A stretch of 64,000 bases of DNA from an uncultured Clostridia bacterium. Lineage in GTDB: Bacteria > Bacillota > Clostridia > Oscillospirales > Ruminococcaceae. Below, in pieces: positions 44,258-52,123 of this stretch. The notes beneath the pieces were generated by a model that saw only the letters and a program-made list of their open reading frames with translations, did not search any database and had not been told where the DNA came from. The stretch covers positions 1-64,000 of the forward strand of contig CANRKB010000006.1 in assembly GCA_947631115.1 (NCBI GenBank). The letters run 5' to 3'. A program made the translations under genes and the position numbers. How positions within the stretch are numbered: the first letter of the stretch is position 1; every line of letters begins with the position of its first letter.

Positions 44258-45574
44258 ATGGAGGATATTTTTTGGTGTTTGTTTGAAATATCGGTTAACT
44301 TAGCCGAAGAGCTTATTGTCTTTTATTTCATCTGTAGCTTTTTAAACCATGACCTTAAGACCGTAAAAGGGAAGATAGTTTATTATCTTGGCGCGGCTCT
44401 TGGAACGATTTATGCTGTTTGTGTAAGCTATAATGTAACATTTGCTTGGTGGCGAAGCATTTTTTATGTTTTATATTGGTTCGCTTTTGCTTTTGCTTTT
44501 TTAAAGGGAAAAGTTTTAAGAAAACTGTCTGCAACGATAATAGCCTGCGCTGTTCTGTTGGTCACAAGCAGTTTTACCACGGGAATTTTATCATTTGCTT
44601 TCAATACGGATACTGCCGAATTTTATACTACGCATGAGTGGCACGAAGTTTTGGGACTTCTGATTTGCCAGGTATTGAATTTATTATTGTATAACCTTAT
44701 ACTTAAGTTAATAAACAGAGATCTTTCAATGTTAAGCAAGAAAGAATGGTCATTGATAATTTCCTTATTATTGATCTCGCTTCTGTCGGTCGGAATGATA
44801 CGTTTAGCTTTAGGTGAATCAAGCCTCAGTCAAACAACTTCGCTTATGCTGATAATGTGGCAAACAGGATTGTTTGCGCTGAATATACTATGTCTAAATA
44901 TCGTAGTTTCGCTAAATAAAAGCAACCGCATTGCCGAAGAATTAAAACTCAGCGATCAGCAGTTCAAGCAGGATATAAAATACGCAGAGTCCGTACAAAA
45001 ACAATATCGGGAGATCAGATGCATGAGGCATGATATAAAACAGCATCTTGCGACGGTAAGCGGGCTGCAGCTTGAAGGAAAATACGACGAGGCGCAAAAA
45101 TATATTTCGGAAGTTTCAAATAATATTGAGAAAGTCGAAATGTTCGTGGATGTGGGAAACGATTTTGTCAACGCTATTCTGAATTCTAAACTGAGCCTTG
45201 GCAAGTCAAAGGGAATAAATGTCTTGTGTAATTCTACAAGCAAAATTGAGGGTATAAACGAGTACGACTTATGCGGCCTTATCGGAAATATGCTCGACAA
45301 TGCGATCGAGGCTGCTGAAAAGGTAAAAGAAAATGCGGTAATAGAAGCGTCTATAATGTCGGATAATTACAAACTTATCATAACGGTTTCAAATACCGTT
45401 TCCGAATCGGTCCTCGGCAAAAACCCGGATCTCAAATCGACTAAAGACCTTTCGGAAATGCACGGATTCGGAGTAAAGTCAATTCGCTCTGTCGCCAAAA
45501 AATATGACGGGATAGTTGACTTTTATGAAGAAGAACTTATGTTTATCTGCCGAGTCGTTTTGTGTAAAAAATAA
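44258..45574 (+). CDS. AgrC-like sensor histidine kinase 1 (GHKL)
   Basis: 438 residues: six to seven N-terminal membrane spans (1-225), a coiled linker with the phosphoacceptor His in RCMRHDIKQHLA (near 265), and a GHKL ATPase (about 330-435) with GNMLDNAIEAAE and HGFGVKSIR. The polytopic sensor is typical of kinases that detect peptide pheromones or peptide antibiotics. No AgrB or cyclic-peptide precursor lies beside it, so its ligand may come from elsewhere in the window or genome. A hairpin follows directly at the stop codon. Confidence 0.92.
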   Translation: MEDIFWCLFEISVNLAEELIVFYFICSFLNHDLKTVKGKIVYYLGAALGTIYAVCVSYNVTFAWWRSIFYVLYWFAFAFAFLKGKVLRKLSATIIACAVLLVTSSFTTGILSFAFNTDTAEFYTTHEWHEVLGLLICQVLNLLLYNLILKLINRDLSMLSKKEWSLIISLLLISLLSVGMIRLALGESSLSQTTSLMLIMWQTGLFALNILCLNIVVSLNKSNRIAEELKLSDQQFKQDIKYAESVQKQYREIRCMRHDIKQHLATVSGLQLEGKYDEAQKYISEVSNNIEKVEMFVDVGNDFVNAILNSKLSLGKSKGINVLCNSTSKIEGINEYDLCGLIGNMLDNAIEAAEKVKENAVIEASIMSDNYKLIITVSNTVSESVLGKNPDLKSTKDLSEMHGFGVKSIRSVAKKYDGIVDFYEEELMFICRVVLCKK

Positions 45575-45598
45575 TGCCGTGCTTTATTGGCACGGCAT
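45574..45598 (+). terminator. hairpin after kinase 1
   Basis: Perfect nine-base stem ATGCCGTGC / GCACGGCAT with a seven-base loop, overlapping the stop codon; only CTT follows, so termination is weak. Confidence 0.5.
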
Positions 45599-45602
45599 CT
45601 TG

Positions 45603-45695
45603 GATAAAGCCCCATCCGCTTAAGACCAACGCTTATTCCGCGCTTTTCGCAAAGCGCGTAATGCGAGTATACGGGGACTTTCTTTACAGTCTGAA
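45603..45695. repeat. palindromic intergenic repeat, copy 2
   Basis: Shares with the element at 22617 the left block ATAAAGCCCCAT, the right block GCGAGTATAC..GGG..CTTTCTTTACAGTCTGAA, and an inner hairpin GCGCTTTTCGCAAAGCGC. The leftmost TTTCAGACTGTA arm is missing. Confidence 0.65.
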
Positions 45696-45724
45696 GCAGG
45701 ACTTTTTATACAGCCTGCGATTTT

Positions 45725-47050
45725 TTATTCCGTTATCAGTTGCCTGTAAATTTCAATTCGGCTGATGAAAAAACCTCCTTCTTCGTAAAAATCAGTCGAA
45801 CCGTTATATTTTTCAGAAATAAATTTTATTGTTTTTATGCCGAATCCATGTTCGGATCTGTCGGATTTTGTCGTGGTCAACTTTGGGTTTTCTTTAAGTA
45901 CAGAACGGCTTATACTGTTTCGGACAGTAATATTCATTCGGCTTCCCGATGTAGAAATATTTAATTCGATAGAACGTTTTTCAGGCTCGCAGAGTTGAGC
46001 AGCTTCAATCGCGTTATCCAGAAGATTTCCGATAAGACTGCATAAGTCGGCGCTTTCTATGCCCGACAAGTCTTTTTCGGTGCTGCATATTACATCTATT
46101 CCCAGGGATTTGGTAAGAGTAAGTTTTGAATTCAATATTGCATTTATCAAGTCGTTTCCAACATCAATTACTACCTCTGATTGGGAAATGGTCTTATAAT
46201 TCTCGGAAATGAGCTCCCTTGCCTCGTCATATTTCTTGTCGGAGATCAATCTGTCCAACACTGCATTATACTGTTTCATATCATGACGCAATCTGCGAGT
46301 TTGCTCATATTGTTCTTTTACAGTTTGCGCATATTTTTGACTGTATTCATTTTGCTTGTTTAATGCAATTAGTTCTTCTTTCGCTTTGTTTGACTTGCTG
46401 AGACTAATTGTAATATACCAGCAAACAACATTGATGAGAATGATCCCGAGTTCAGCCGTCAATAGCAGAATACTGCTTGTTAAATCACTTGTAAGCGCTG
46501 CAATGTGTATCACTAAGAATGTTATGAATGATATTCCGAAAATTGATATAATAAGTCCCCACTCTTTTGCTTTAAGAGAATTCACCTTGTCCTTTGTAAA
46601 ATGAAGTAAAACCAAAAACAAATAAGTAAGCACTACCTGTACTATAGCTATTGTAAGCAGTCTGGCAACAGAATTTGTATTGTAAATACTATCCATGCTG
46701 CCTTTTAATACTACAGATACAAAGCTTGGGACAGCAGAGCTTATTCCGGCAATACATAGATTTGTAAAAATTGAAATAAATAGTTTTTTCAATACGGAAC
46801 CTTTTAAGAACAATAAGGAAAAGCTAAAAAAATATATTGAATAAATTATTCCGAGCAATCCCTCGTATGATGTGATCTCATTAAGGACAGTCAAAAGCAG
46901 CGCATTTATCAAACTTCCAAAAACAAAGATCATCTTTCCGTTTGAAAATCGAAAATCATTATTGAATGAGGAACAAATAAAGTGCATGACAAGAAAGGAT
47001 TGATAGATATTAGTTATTATTTCCAACACCGTCCAAAAAGGTTCATTCAT
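45725..47050 (-). CDS. AgrC-like sensor histidine kinase 2 (GHKL)
   Basis: 441 residues with the same build as kinase 1: six to seven membrane spans, phosphoacceptor His in RRLRHDMKQYNAVL, and a GHKL domain with GNLLDNAIEAAQ and EHGFGIKTIKF. The ATG at 47050 follows AAGGAGAG; a longer frame from 47101 overlaps the regulator gene and has no site. It is paralogous to kinase 1, and the two systems are convergent, with a repeat between them. Confidence 0.9.
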   Translation of the reverse strand: MNEPFWTVLEIITNIYQSFLVMHFICSSFNNDFRFSNGKMIFVFGSLINALLLTVLNEITSYEGLLGIIYSIYFFSFSLLFLKGSVLKKLFISIFTNLCIAGISSAVPSFVSVVLKGSMDSIYNTNSVARLLTIAIVQVVLTYLFLVLLHFTKDKVNSLKAKEWGLIISIFGISFITFLVIHIAALTSDLTSSILLLTAELGIILINVVCWYITISLSKSNKAKEELIALNKQNEYSQKYAQTVKEQYEQTRRLRHDMKQYNAVLDRLISDKKYDEARELISENYKTISQSEVVIDVGNDLINAILNSKLTLTKSLGIDVICSTEKDLSGIESADLCSLIGNLLDNAIEAAQLCEPEKRSIELNISTSGSRMNITVRNSISRSVLKENPKLTTTKSDRSEHGFGIKTIKFISEKYNGSTDFYEEGGFFISRIEIYRQLITE

Positions 47051-47060
47051 AATGCTCTCC

Positions 47061-47789
47061 TTAAGAAAACGAACGCATAAACATGATATAATTTTTTTCA
47101 AACTCTTTTTTGCAGTTCCTGCTGATAGGAATAATTTCCCGATTATAAAGCATGATTTGCATATTAGGGTAGTCTACCTGTTCAATATGTTTCATATTTA
47201 CTACAAACCGATTATGTGTTTTGGTAAAAATGTTATTATTCAAAGTCGCAAAAAGATTGGAGAGTTTATTTCTGATTTGCATGGTTTCGCCATTGGTAAA
47301 ATGAAAAATTACTTGATTTGAACTGCTTTTAATGTATAAAATATCGCTTGGCGAAACGTATCTCTTATTGTTATATGCACCGTCGATCAGGATCTTCTTA
47401 TTTGCGGCGATATGTACTTTTAGTTTTCCTACGACATGGCGCAATCTTTCTTCTACAACCTGCGGCTTTCCTTTCGGAATAAAGTAAAAAGGCTGAAAAT
47501 CAAAGCTCTCATATACAAGGCTGCTTTCGGTGGTAATAAAAATTATATATGTACCCGAAGAAATTTTGCGCATTTGTTTTGCTGCTTCAAATCCGTCTAT
47601 TTCGGGCATAACAATATCCAAAAAAACAACATCAAACGGTTCTTCTTCGTGCCTTTTAAGAAACTCTGCTCCCGACAGAAAAGTGTGCAATTTGAAATTT
47701 AGTTCGTTTTCTGTAAAAATGTCATTGATTATATTTTTCAGAAAATTCAACATTGCATCATTATCGTCACATATCGCAACATTGATCAT
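47061..47789 (-). CDS. LytTR (AgrA-like) response regulator 2
   Basis: 242 residues, paralogue of regulator 1: ICDDND, VVFLDIVMPEIDGFEAA, IFITTESSLVYESFD, then LytTR with KRYVSPSDILYIKSSSNQV and FTKTHNRFVVNMKHIEQ. The ATG at 47789 follows AAAGGAAAA. Promoter at 47814-47842. Both regulators may recognise the same AAACTTCAC repeats, as their DNA-binding regions are alike; this is inference. Confidence 0.9.
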   Translation of the reverse strand: MINVAICDDNDAMLNFLKNIINDIFTENELNFKLHTFLSGAEFLKRHEEEPFDVVFLDIVMPEIDGFEAAKQMRKISSGTYIIFITTESSLVYESFDFQPFYFIPKGKPQVVEERLRHVVGKLKVHIAANKKILIDGAYNNKRYVSPSDILYIKSSSNQVIFHFTNGETMQIRNKLSNLFATLNNNIFTKTHNRFVVNMKHIEQVDYPNMQIMLYNREIIPISRNCKKEFEKNYIMFMRSFS

Positions 47790-47813
47790 AGATATGTATT
47801 TTCCTTTCACATA

Positions 47814-47842
47814 AGTGTAATGCCTTTGTGACTAATTGTAAA
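47814..47842 (-). promoter_or_regulatory. promoter of two-component system 2
   Basis: Minus strand: TTTACA 47837-47842, 17 bases, TACACT 47814-47819. Confidence 0.55.
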
Positions 47843-47942
47843 TAAATTGAATTAAAATCGCATTATTAGTATATTTATGTATATTTTATGTGCTAAACCA
47901 AGTATAATAAATGTAGTATAATTCATAATTTGGGGCGATAAT

Positions 47943-48296
47943 ATGGTTTTTTCGGAAACATTGAAAATGTTACGTGAGAAACACGGTTACACTCAGCAAC
48001 GACTTGCCGATGTACTTCATGTTACTAAAAATTCGATCTCCCACTACGAACGAAATATCAGTATGCCGGGTTTAGATGTATTATGTGCCATAGCGGATGT
48101 TTTTGATGTTTCGTTGGATTATCTTTTAGGACGAAGCGATTTTAATATTCCGAATCATGCATTGAAAAAGAAGATCGGTAAAAAAATCTCTGTCGGCAAT
48201 TTGATCGAGACGGTCATTGAACTCGATAATGAACATAGCGTGGATCTTTTAAGAATATTGCATTATATAGCAATAGATAATAACAATGTGAAATGA
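47943..48296 (+). CDS. XRE-family helix-turn-helix regulator
   Basis: 117 residues. Cro/CI HTH at 4-60 (LKMLREKHGYTQQRLADVLH, KNSISHYERNISMPG, DYLLGRS), then a helical tail (KKKIGKKISVGNLIETVIEL) ending in an acidic/hydrophobic stretch. It is divergent from two-component system 2. A weak TATAAT lies at 47918. A consensus promoter on the opposite strand just past its stop (48311-48339) would transcribe it in antisense. Confidence 0.88.
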   Translation: MVFSETLKMLREKHGYTQQRLADVLHVTKNSISHYERNISMPGLDVLCAIADVFDVSLDYLLGRSDFNIPNHALKKKIGKKISVGNLIETVIELDNEHSVDLLRILHYIAIDNNNVK

Positions 48297-48310
48297 TTAT
48301 AGCCTTTTTC

Positions 48311-48339
48311 ATAATAGCATAACACAAAATTATTGTCAA
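48311..48339 (-). promoter_or_regulatory. orphan promoter antisense to XRE gene
   Basis: Minus strand: TTGACA 48334-48339, 17 bases, TATTAT 48311-48316. The only thing downstream is the antisense strand of the XRE regulator gene. Confidence 0.5.
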
Positions 48340-48404
48340 GTGTTTTTGAGCTCATACTTTTCTTTTTTGGGGGAGGTATGGGCTTTTTTTGATTTTTGAT
48401 CGCC

Positions 48405-48469
48405 AAACTTCACAACATCGTGCTAAACTTAACAAACTTATTGACAAATGGTTTTTCATTCTGTATACT
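48405..48469 (+). promoter_or_regulatory. LytTR-type operators and promoter of peptide operon
   Basis: AAACTTCAC at 48405 and AAACTTAAC at 48425 are 20 bases apart; AAACTTA at 48434 runs into TTGACA (48441-48446), 17 bases, TATACT (48464-48469). The distances (20, then 9 to AAACTTA) are identical to those at the exporter promoter on the minus strand near 43330. Upstream, 48340-48404 holds nothing else recognisable. Confidence 0.75.
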
Positions 48470-48573
48470 GTAAAAGATGGCGAATGTAAAATGATAAAAC
48501 CGGTTTTCATCGCAGATTTTTCCTTACGTATACAATAAAGTTCAAATTAATAATAACTAAAGGAGCTTTTAAT

Positions 48574-48648
48574 ATGTATGAAATTGAAAACGCTCAGAGA
48601 GAGCTTTGCGAGTTTCTGATTTTAAAGAACAGGAGTTTTTATGAATAA
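48574..48648 (+). CDS. 24-residue peptide under LytTR promoter
   Basis: A short frame of 24 codons: starts MYEIENAQRELCEF and ends KNRSFYE, with one Cys at position 12. AAAGGAG lies seven bases before the ATG. Its stop overlaps the start of the next gene by eight bases in another frame, which suggests translational coupling. The LytTR promoter at 48405-48469 drives it. It may be a secreted signal, a bacteriocin-like peptide, or only a coupling leader. It lacks a double-glycine leader and an AgrD-like charged tail, so none of the known pheromone classes fits. Confidence 0.5.
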   Translation: MYEIENAQRELCEFLILKNRSFYE

Positions 48649-49168
48649 TAACAACAATAATTTAAGACAAAGTAAACTTTTGGCAGAAAAAACAGCTTTC
48701 AAATATTCTAAAGAAGATATGTCCGACGTTAGCTTTGAGATCGGCAAAAGCAGTTATACCGCTAAAGTATTCGGCATGATGGTTTTATTTGCCCTCTTTT
48801 TCGGAGGGAGATTCTTGATAAGAAAGTTTGTCGGAAACACGAATAATAATTTATCTGTAGTTGACATTATATTCTGGGGCATTATAGCGTTGATAGGCAT
48901 ACTTGTTGTTGTAACCGTGATACGCGAAAAGAACAAGCCGACAATTTTTGTTAAGGGTAAAAAATTATTCTACAACGGAGACCAATGGACAAGCGGCGAG
49001 ATCGCATTAGTCAGGTGTACAAAGTGGCTTGAACGAATTGAGGTTTACTCGCATGGCAGGAAGATATTAAATTTCTCATGGGAAATGGATAATGCCGAGC
49101 TTTTTATTGCCTGGGTCAACAAGTGCGGAATAGCATTTGAAGATAATCGTATGACTGCTTTTCAATAA
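48641..49168 (+). CDS. two-span membrane protein with PH-like C-terminal domain
   Basis: 175 residues: an Asn-rich start, two membrane spans (about 42-62 and 74-96), and a C-terminal cytosolic part (100-175; IFVKGKKLFYNGDQWTSGEI, VYSHGRKILNFSWEMDNAEL) that looks like a bacterial PH-like/YcxB-type fold. AGGAG is five bases before the ATG. It is co-transcribed with the 24-residue peptide and controlled by the same promoter as the exporter, so immunity or sensing of that peptide is a reasonable guess. I do not recognise a named family. Confidence 0.7.
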   Translation: MNNNNNNLRQSKLLAEKTAFKYSKEDMSDVSFEIGKSSYTAKVFGMMVLFALFFGGRFLIRKFVGNTNNNLSVVDIIFWGIIALIGILVVVTVIREKNKPTIFVKGKKLFYNGDQWTSGEIALVRCTKWLERIEVYSHGRKILNFSWEMDNAELFIAWVNKCGIAFEDNRMTAFQ

Positions 49169-49429
49169 TCTGAAGCCGTTTAGCGTAATTGTTTCAAGTC
49201 CTTATAGTGGCGCATATCATTTGTTTAGGAAGTCGTTAACTTTGGAGCATTTCGGGGTAACAAACTTTATCATAACGATATACAAAGTCTTTAGTGCCGC
49301 TCCCGCAGCAGACGTGGCTTTATCTACAGTTTGTACCCTCGGCAAAAGCCAAGAGCATTTTTTCTAATCTATATATCAAAACCACTTTTCGGGGAGTGCG
49401 CATATTTACGGTTTTGCTTCATAAAAATC
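49169..49429. other. gene-free stretch with a decayed repeat
   Basis: Most of this 348-base gap holds no frame or RNA I can support. GGCTTTATCTACAGTTTG at 49316-49333 resembles the right end of the repeat at 22617 (GGGCTTTCTCTACAGTCTG), so it may be a decayed copy. Confidence 0.4.
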
Positions 49430-49483
49430 TAACAAATAAAAAGAATAAGAGGTCAGAACTAAAAATTCCGGCCTCTTATTTCA
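49430..49483 (-). terminator. terminator of TSCPD gene
   Basis: Stem AATAAGAGG / CCTCTTATT with inner pairing TTCC..GAA; on the minus strand CTTTTTATTTG follows. Confidence 0.7.
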
Positions 49484-49516
49484 ACAACCTAACTAAATGA
49501 ATTGTAAAACGCGTTT

Positions 49517-49768
49517 TCATTTCGGCAAATTTTGCTCAATAGCTATCGCAAGCTGATTTGGGCAGGAGTTATCTCCTTTACACGGAATACCCTTCAGTTT
49601 TCTCACAAGCTCTTCCGCGCTACCGCCCTCGGCAAGCGCGCTAAGCCCCGCCGTGTTTCCTTTGCATCCGCCTTGGAACACCACGTTATGAACGACTCCG
49701 TCAATAATGTCAAATTCTATTTTGCGGGAGCACACGCCTTGTGTTTTATATTTTATATGCTTTTTCAT
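49517..49768 (-). CDS. TSCPD domain protein (TIGR03905-like)
   Basis: 83 residues with GVCSRKIEFDI, VVFQGGCKGNTAGLSALAEG and GDNSCPNQLAIAI. This Cys-rich pattern matches the small stand-alone TSCPD family, whose function is unknown; related segments end some ribonucleotide reductases. GAGGT lies before the ATG. Conserved Cys at 13, 35, 63 and 69 suggest metal binding or redox activity. It is the last gene of the leftward sulfur-linked set, separated from the gene upstream by a hairpin. Confidence 0.85.
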   Translation of the reverse strand: MKKHIKYKTQGVCSRKIEFDIIDGVVHNVVFQGGCKGNTAGLSALAEGGSAEELVRKLKGIPCKGDNSCPNQLAIAIEQNLPK

Positions 49769-49782
49769 AATTTTTACCTCTT

Positions 49783-49832
49783 AAAATAAATAGGGCAGCA
49801 GCCGAATATTTATTTTGTACGCTGCCGCCCTA
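49783..49832 (-). terminator. hairpin after double-thioredoxin gene
   Basis: Stem AGGGC.GCAGC / GCTGC.GCCCT; on the minus strand ATTTATTTTAAG follows. Moderate terminator. Confidence 0.6.
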
Positions 49833-49859
49833 AAATTATACGTTATTTAAATTTGCCTA

Positions 49860-51575
49860 TTAGCAGCATCCGTTATTATCATCGCCGTGACCCGATTTTT
49901 TCTTCTTTACTGCAACGAATATCACAACGCCTGCTATTATAACTGCGCCTGCTGCCGCAGCTATTATCTTCGGCAGGAGGTTATCGTCCTGAGTTTCGGT
50001 TTCGGTCTGCGCGTTGATGTCGGAAGAACTGTCTGTTGAAGAAGCTGTATCGTTGGAATTTGTATTGTCGGAATTTGTGCCGGCACTTACGATTTCTCCA
50101 GGAGCAGCGCCCGATGTTTTATAGCTGTTTATAACGCTTTCAGTTGCCGTTGTATAATCCTCATGATTCTTGTCGCTTCCTATGTAATCTTCGCTTGTTT
50201 CATCAAGCACATACATTTTCTCGACATATCCGAGAATGGGAGCGTCATGCCCGTTATCGTCAACAATGTCCTTGTTGTATGCGAAGAAATACGGAACTTG
50301 GAGCTTGTTTGCAATCTTCTTTGTATCTTCATTGGCGGGATCGGTCTGATAGAAGATGTAGTTTTCGCTTTCGACAGTGTATTCGGTTTCAATATTGCCA
50401 AGATACTCGTTGACAAGGTCAACGTACAAATTTGCGAAAACATTTTCGCTGTCGCGGATATGAACGTCGCCCGCATAACCCCAGAATTTCTTTGCATACC
50501 CGCTATCCAGCTTGGTATCAAAATTATAAACGGTAACATTGTTTTCTACAGCGTAATCATTGATAAGGTCAATAACCGCCTGCGTATTCCCGCACCATGA
50601 GCCGCCGAACAAGATGAGATAGTCCCCGCTTTGATTTAAAAGCCATTGAAGCTGTTTATAAGTAAGTGTCTGAATATTTATTTTATCACCCACGGCAAAC
50701 AAGGTCTTGCCCGATTTTTCATTGTACGCAAGACGTATATAATCGGCGTCGGTAAACGAGGACAGCTGAACTTTGTCGCTGCTTGTTCCGATGTGGCTGA
50801 AGATCGCATTGTTGAGCTGCTCTGCATAATCCGTCACACGGGTAGTGTCGTCCTGAGTTTTGCTGCTTGTAAACAGATCCTTGCCGCCGTTTGCGTCACG
50901 ATAGAGCATTTTTTCAAAGCCGTATACTATCGGATATTTTTCGCCCTCTACGCTTTCTCCCGCATTATTGACGGTGTTGTCCTTGTTATAGAGGAAAAGG
51001 AACGGCACTTGGACCTTCGGAACAGTAACATCCTTGCCCTCGGAATTTGTATAGGTAAGCGCGCTTTCGCTGTCAGCCTTATACTCTACCCAGTCGTTTA
51101 AATTTGTAAGATAGCGCGTTACTAATTCGCCGTAAAGGTAATTGTAAGCCGCGCCGCTTTTGTCCGAACCGTTGGTTTCGCGGATATGCGTGTCGCTGTT
51201 CGTGCCGTCAAGACGGAAATCAAGATTGTATATAGTATCAACGCCCGACGCTTTAGCCGCGTCGTTTATGTAATCAATTACCGCCGTTGTGTTAGGGCAC
51301 CAGGAGCCGCCGAACAGTATAAGATAGTTGCCCTCCTGTTGGAAAAGGTAGACGGCTTCTTCCCATGTAATGCTTTGGAAAACCGAATTTTCATCGCCGA
51401 GATTAGCATAATCGGCGTTGTAATAGGCTTTGCCCGCATTGTAATCTGCACTTGACGAGCCGTCAGCCACTGCAGAAACAAGCGGGAACGCTGCGGCAAG
51501 CACCAGCGCCGCTATTGCCCAAAACAGTACCTCAAGCCGTGCTGCGGACTGTTTAAGTGATTTAATTTTTGACAT
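49860..51575 (-). CDS. exported membrane-anchored protein with two thioredoxin-like domains
   Basis: 571 residues. Signal or anchor at 10-36; thioredoxin-like domain 1 (about 65-280) with LILFGGSWCPNT (Cys93); thioredoxin-like domain 2 (about 310-490) with LILFGGSWCGNT; a Ser/Thr/Asn-rich linker; a C-terminal membrane span (about 535-557); a basic patch; and a cytosolic tail ending in GCC. Each domain has one Cys in a WCxN motif instead of the usual CxxC, so it may bind or transfer thiols rather than act as a classic dithiol reductase. The ATG at 51575 follows GGAGG. It is encoded behind a TcyP-like cystine symporter, which suggests a job in capturing or handling extracellular cystine. Family not recognised. 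Confidence 0.75.
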   Translation of the reverse strand: MSKIKSLKQSAARLEVLFWAIAALVLAAAFPLVSAVADGSSSADYNAGKAYYNADYANLGDENSVFQSITWEEAVYLFQQEGNYLILFGGSWCPNTTAVIDYINDAAKASGVDTIYNLDFRLDGTNSDTHIRETNGSDKSGAAYNYLYGELVTRYLTNLNDWVEYKADSESALTYTNSEGKDVTVPKVQVPFLFLYNKDNTVNNAGESVEGEKYPIVYGFEKMLYRDANGGKDLFTSSKTQDDTTRVTDYAEQLNNAIFSHIGTSSDKVQLSSFTDADYIRLAYNEKSGKTLFAVGDKINIQTLTYKQLQWLLNQSGDYLILFGGSWCGNTQAVIDLINDYAVENNVTVYNFDTKLDSGYAKKFWGYAGDVHIRDSENVFANLYVDLVNEYLGNIETEYTVESENYIFYQTDPANEDTKKIANKLQVPYFFAYNKDIVDDNGHDAPILGYVEKMYVLDETSEDYIGSDKNHEDYTTATESVINSYKTSGAAPGEIVSAGTNSDNTNSNDTASSTDSSSDINAQTETETQDDNLLPKIIAAAAGAVIIAGVVIFVAVKKKKSGHGDDNNGCC

Positions 51576-51604
51576 TGTAATTCCTCCAAAATAATTTTTA
51601 TCTG

Positions 51605-52123
51605 TCAGCAAAGCTCTATTTCTTCTGCGGGTTCGGGACTGCCTGTATTCTGCGAGGCGTCCGCGCCGCCGTCTGAATATTTACTTTCAAGAGACGTCAG
51701 ATCATCGTAATTGCTGACGTTTTTACATTTGCCCGTAGAACAGTATTCGTCAAAGCTTTTACGGGCAAGTTCGATATATTCTTTTATCGTTGCCTCGTCA
51801 CCACCGTTTTTGTCGGCAAGATAAGCGTTTTTGATGGCAAGCCGAACGTACTCAAATTTTGCAGCGGTAAGTTCATCGGCGTTTGTGACCTTGCTTTGCA
51901 GGGAAAGATTAGTGTCAAGCTCCCCGTAATATTTCAGCGCAAGGTCTATCTTTCCTTTGCTGTCGTTGGAAAATTCGACTGTGCCTATAGTGTCGATAGC
52001 ATTTACCGTTCTGCTCACTGAAAGATTTGCGGAAACAATGCTCAGCACTAAAAATACAACCGCCAAGATCAACAATATTATCGTGAATTTTATTGCTGTA
52101 CTTGTTTTTGTTTTGTCTGCCAT
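51605..52123 (-). CDS. single-span extracytoplasmic protein ending in Cys
   Basis: 172 residues: a charged start, one membrane span (about 11-33), then an extracellular helical domain (40-125) with two Cys in YCSTGKCKNV (near 128-132) and an acidic tail ending in EIELC. No family recognised. The start follows GAGGAGG and overlaps the symporter gene by 34 bases. With a transporter upstream and a thioredoxin-like protein 29 bases downstream, it may be an accessory subunit that exchanges disulfides at the cell surface (inference). Confidence 0.65.
   Translation of the reverse strand: MADKTKTSTAIKFTIILLILAVVFLVLSIVSANLSVSRTVNAIDTIGTVEFSNDSKGKIDLALKYYGELDTNLSLQSKVTNADELTAAKFEYVRLAIKNAYLADKNGGDEATIKEYIELARKSFDEYCSTGKCKNVSNYDDLTSLESKYSDGGADASQNTGSPEPAEEIELC

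Noticed and set aside
48574-48648. AgrD-type cyclic pheromone precursor
   Set aside because: No AgrB nearby, only 24 residues, and the region after the single Cys lacks the usual acidic tail.
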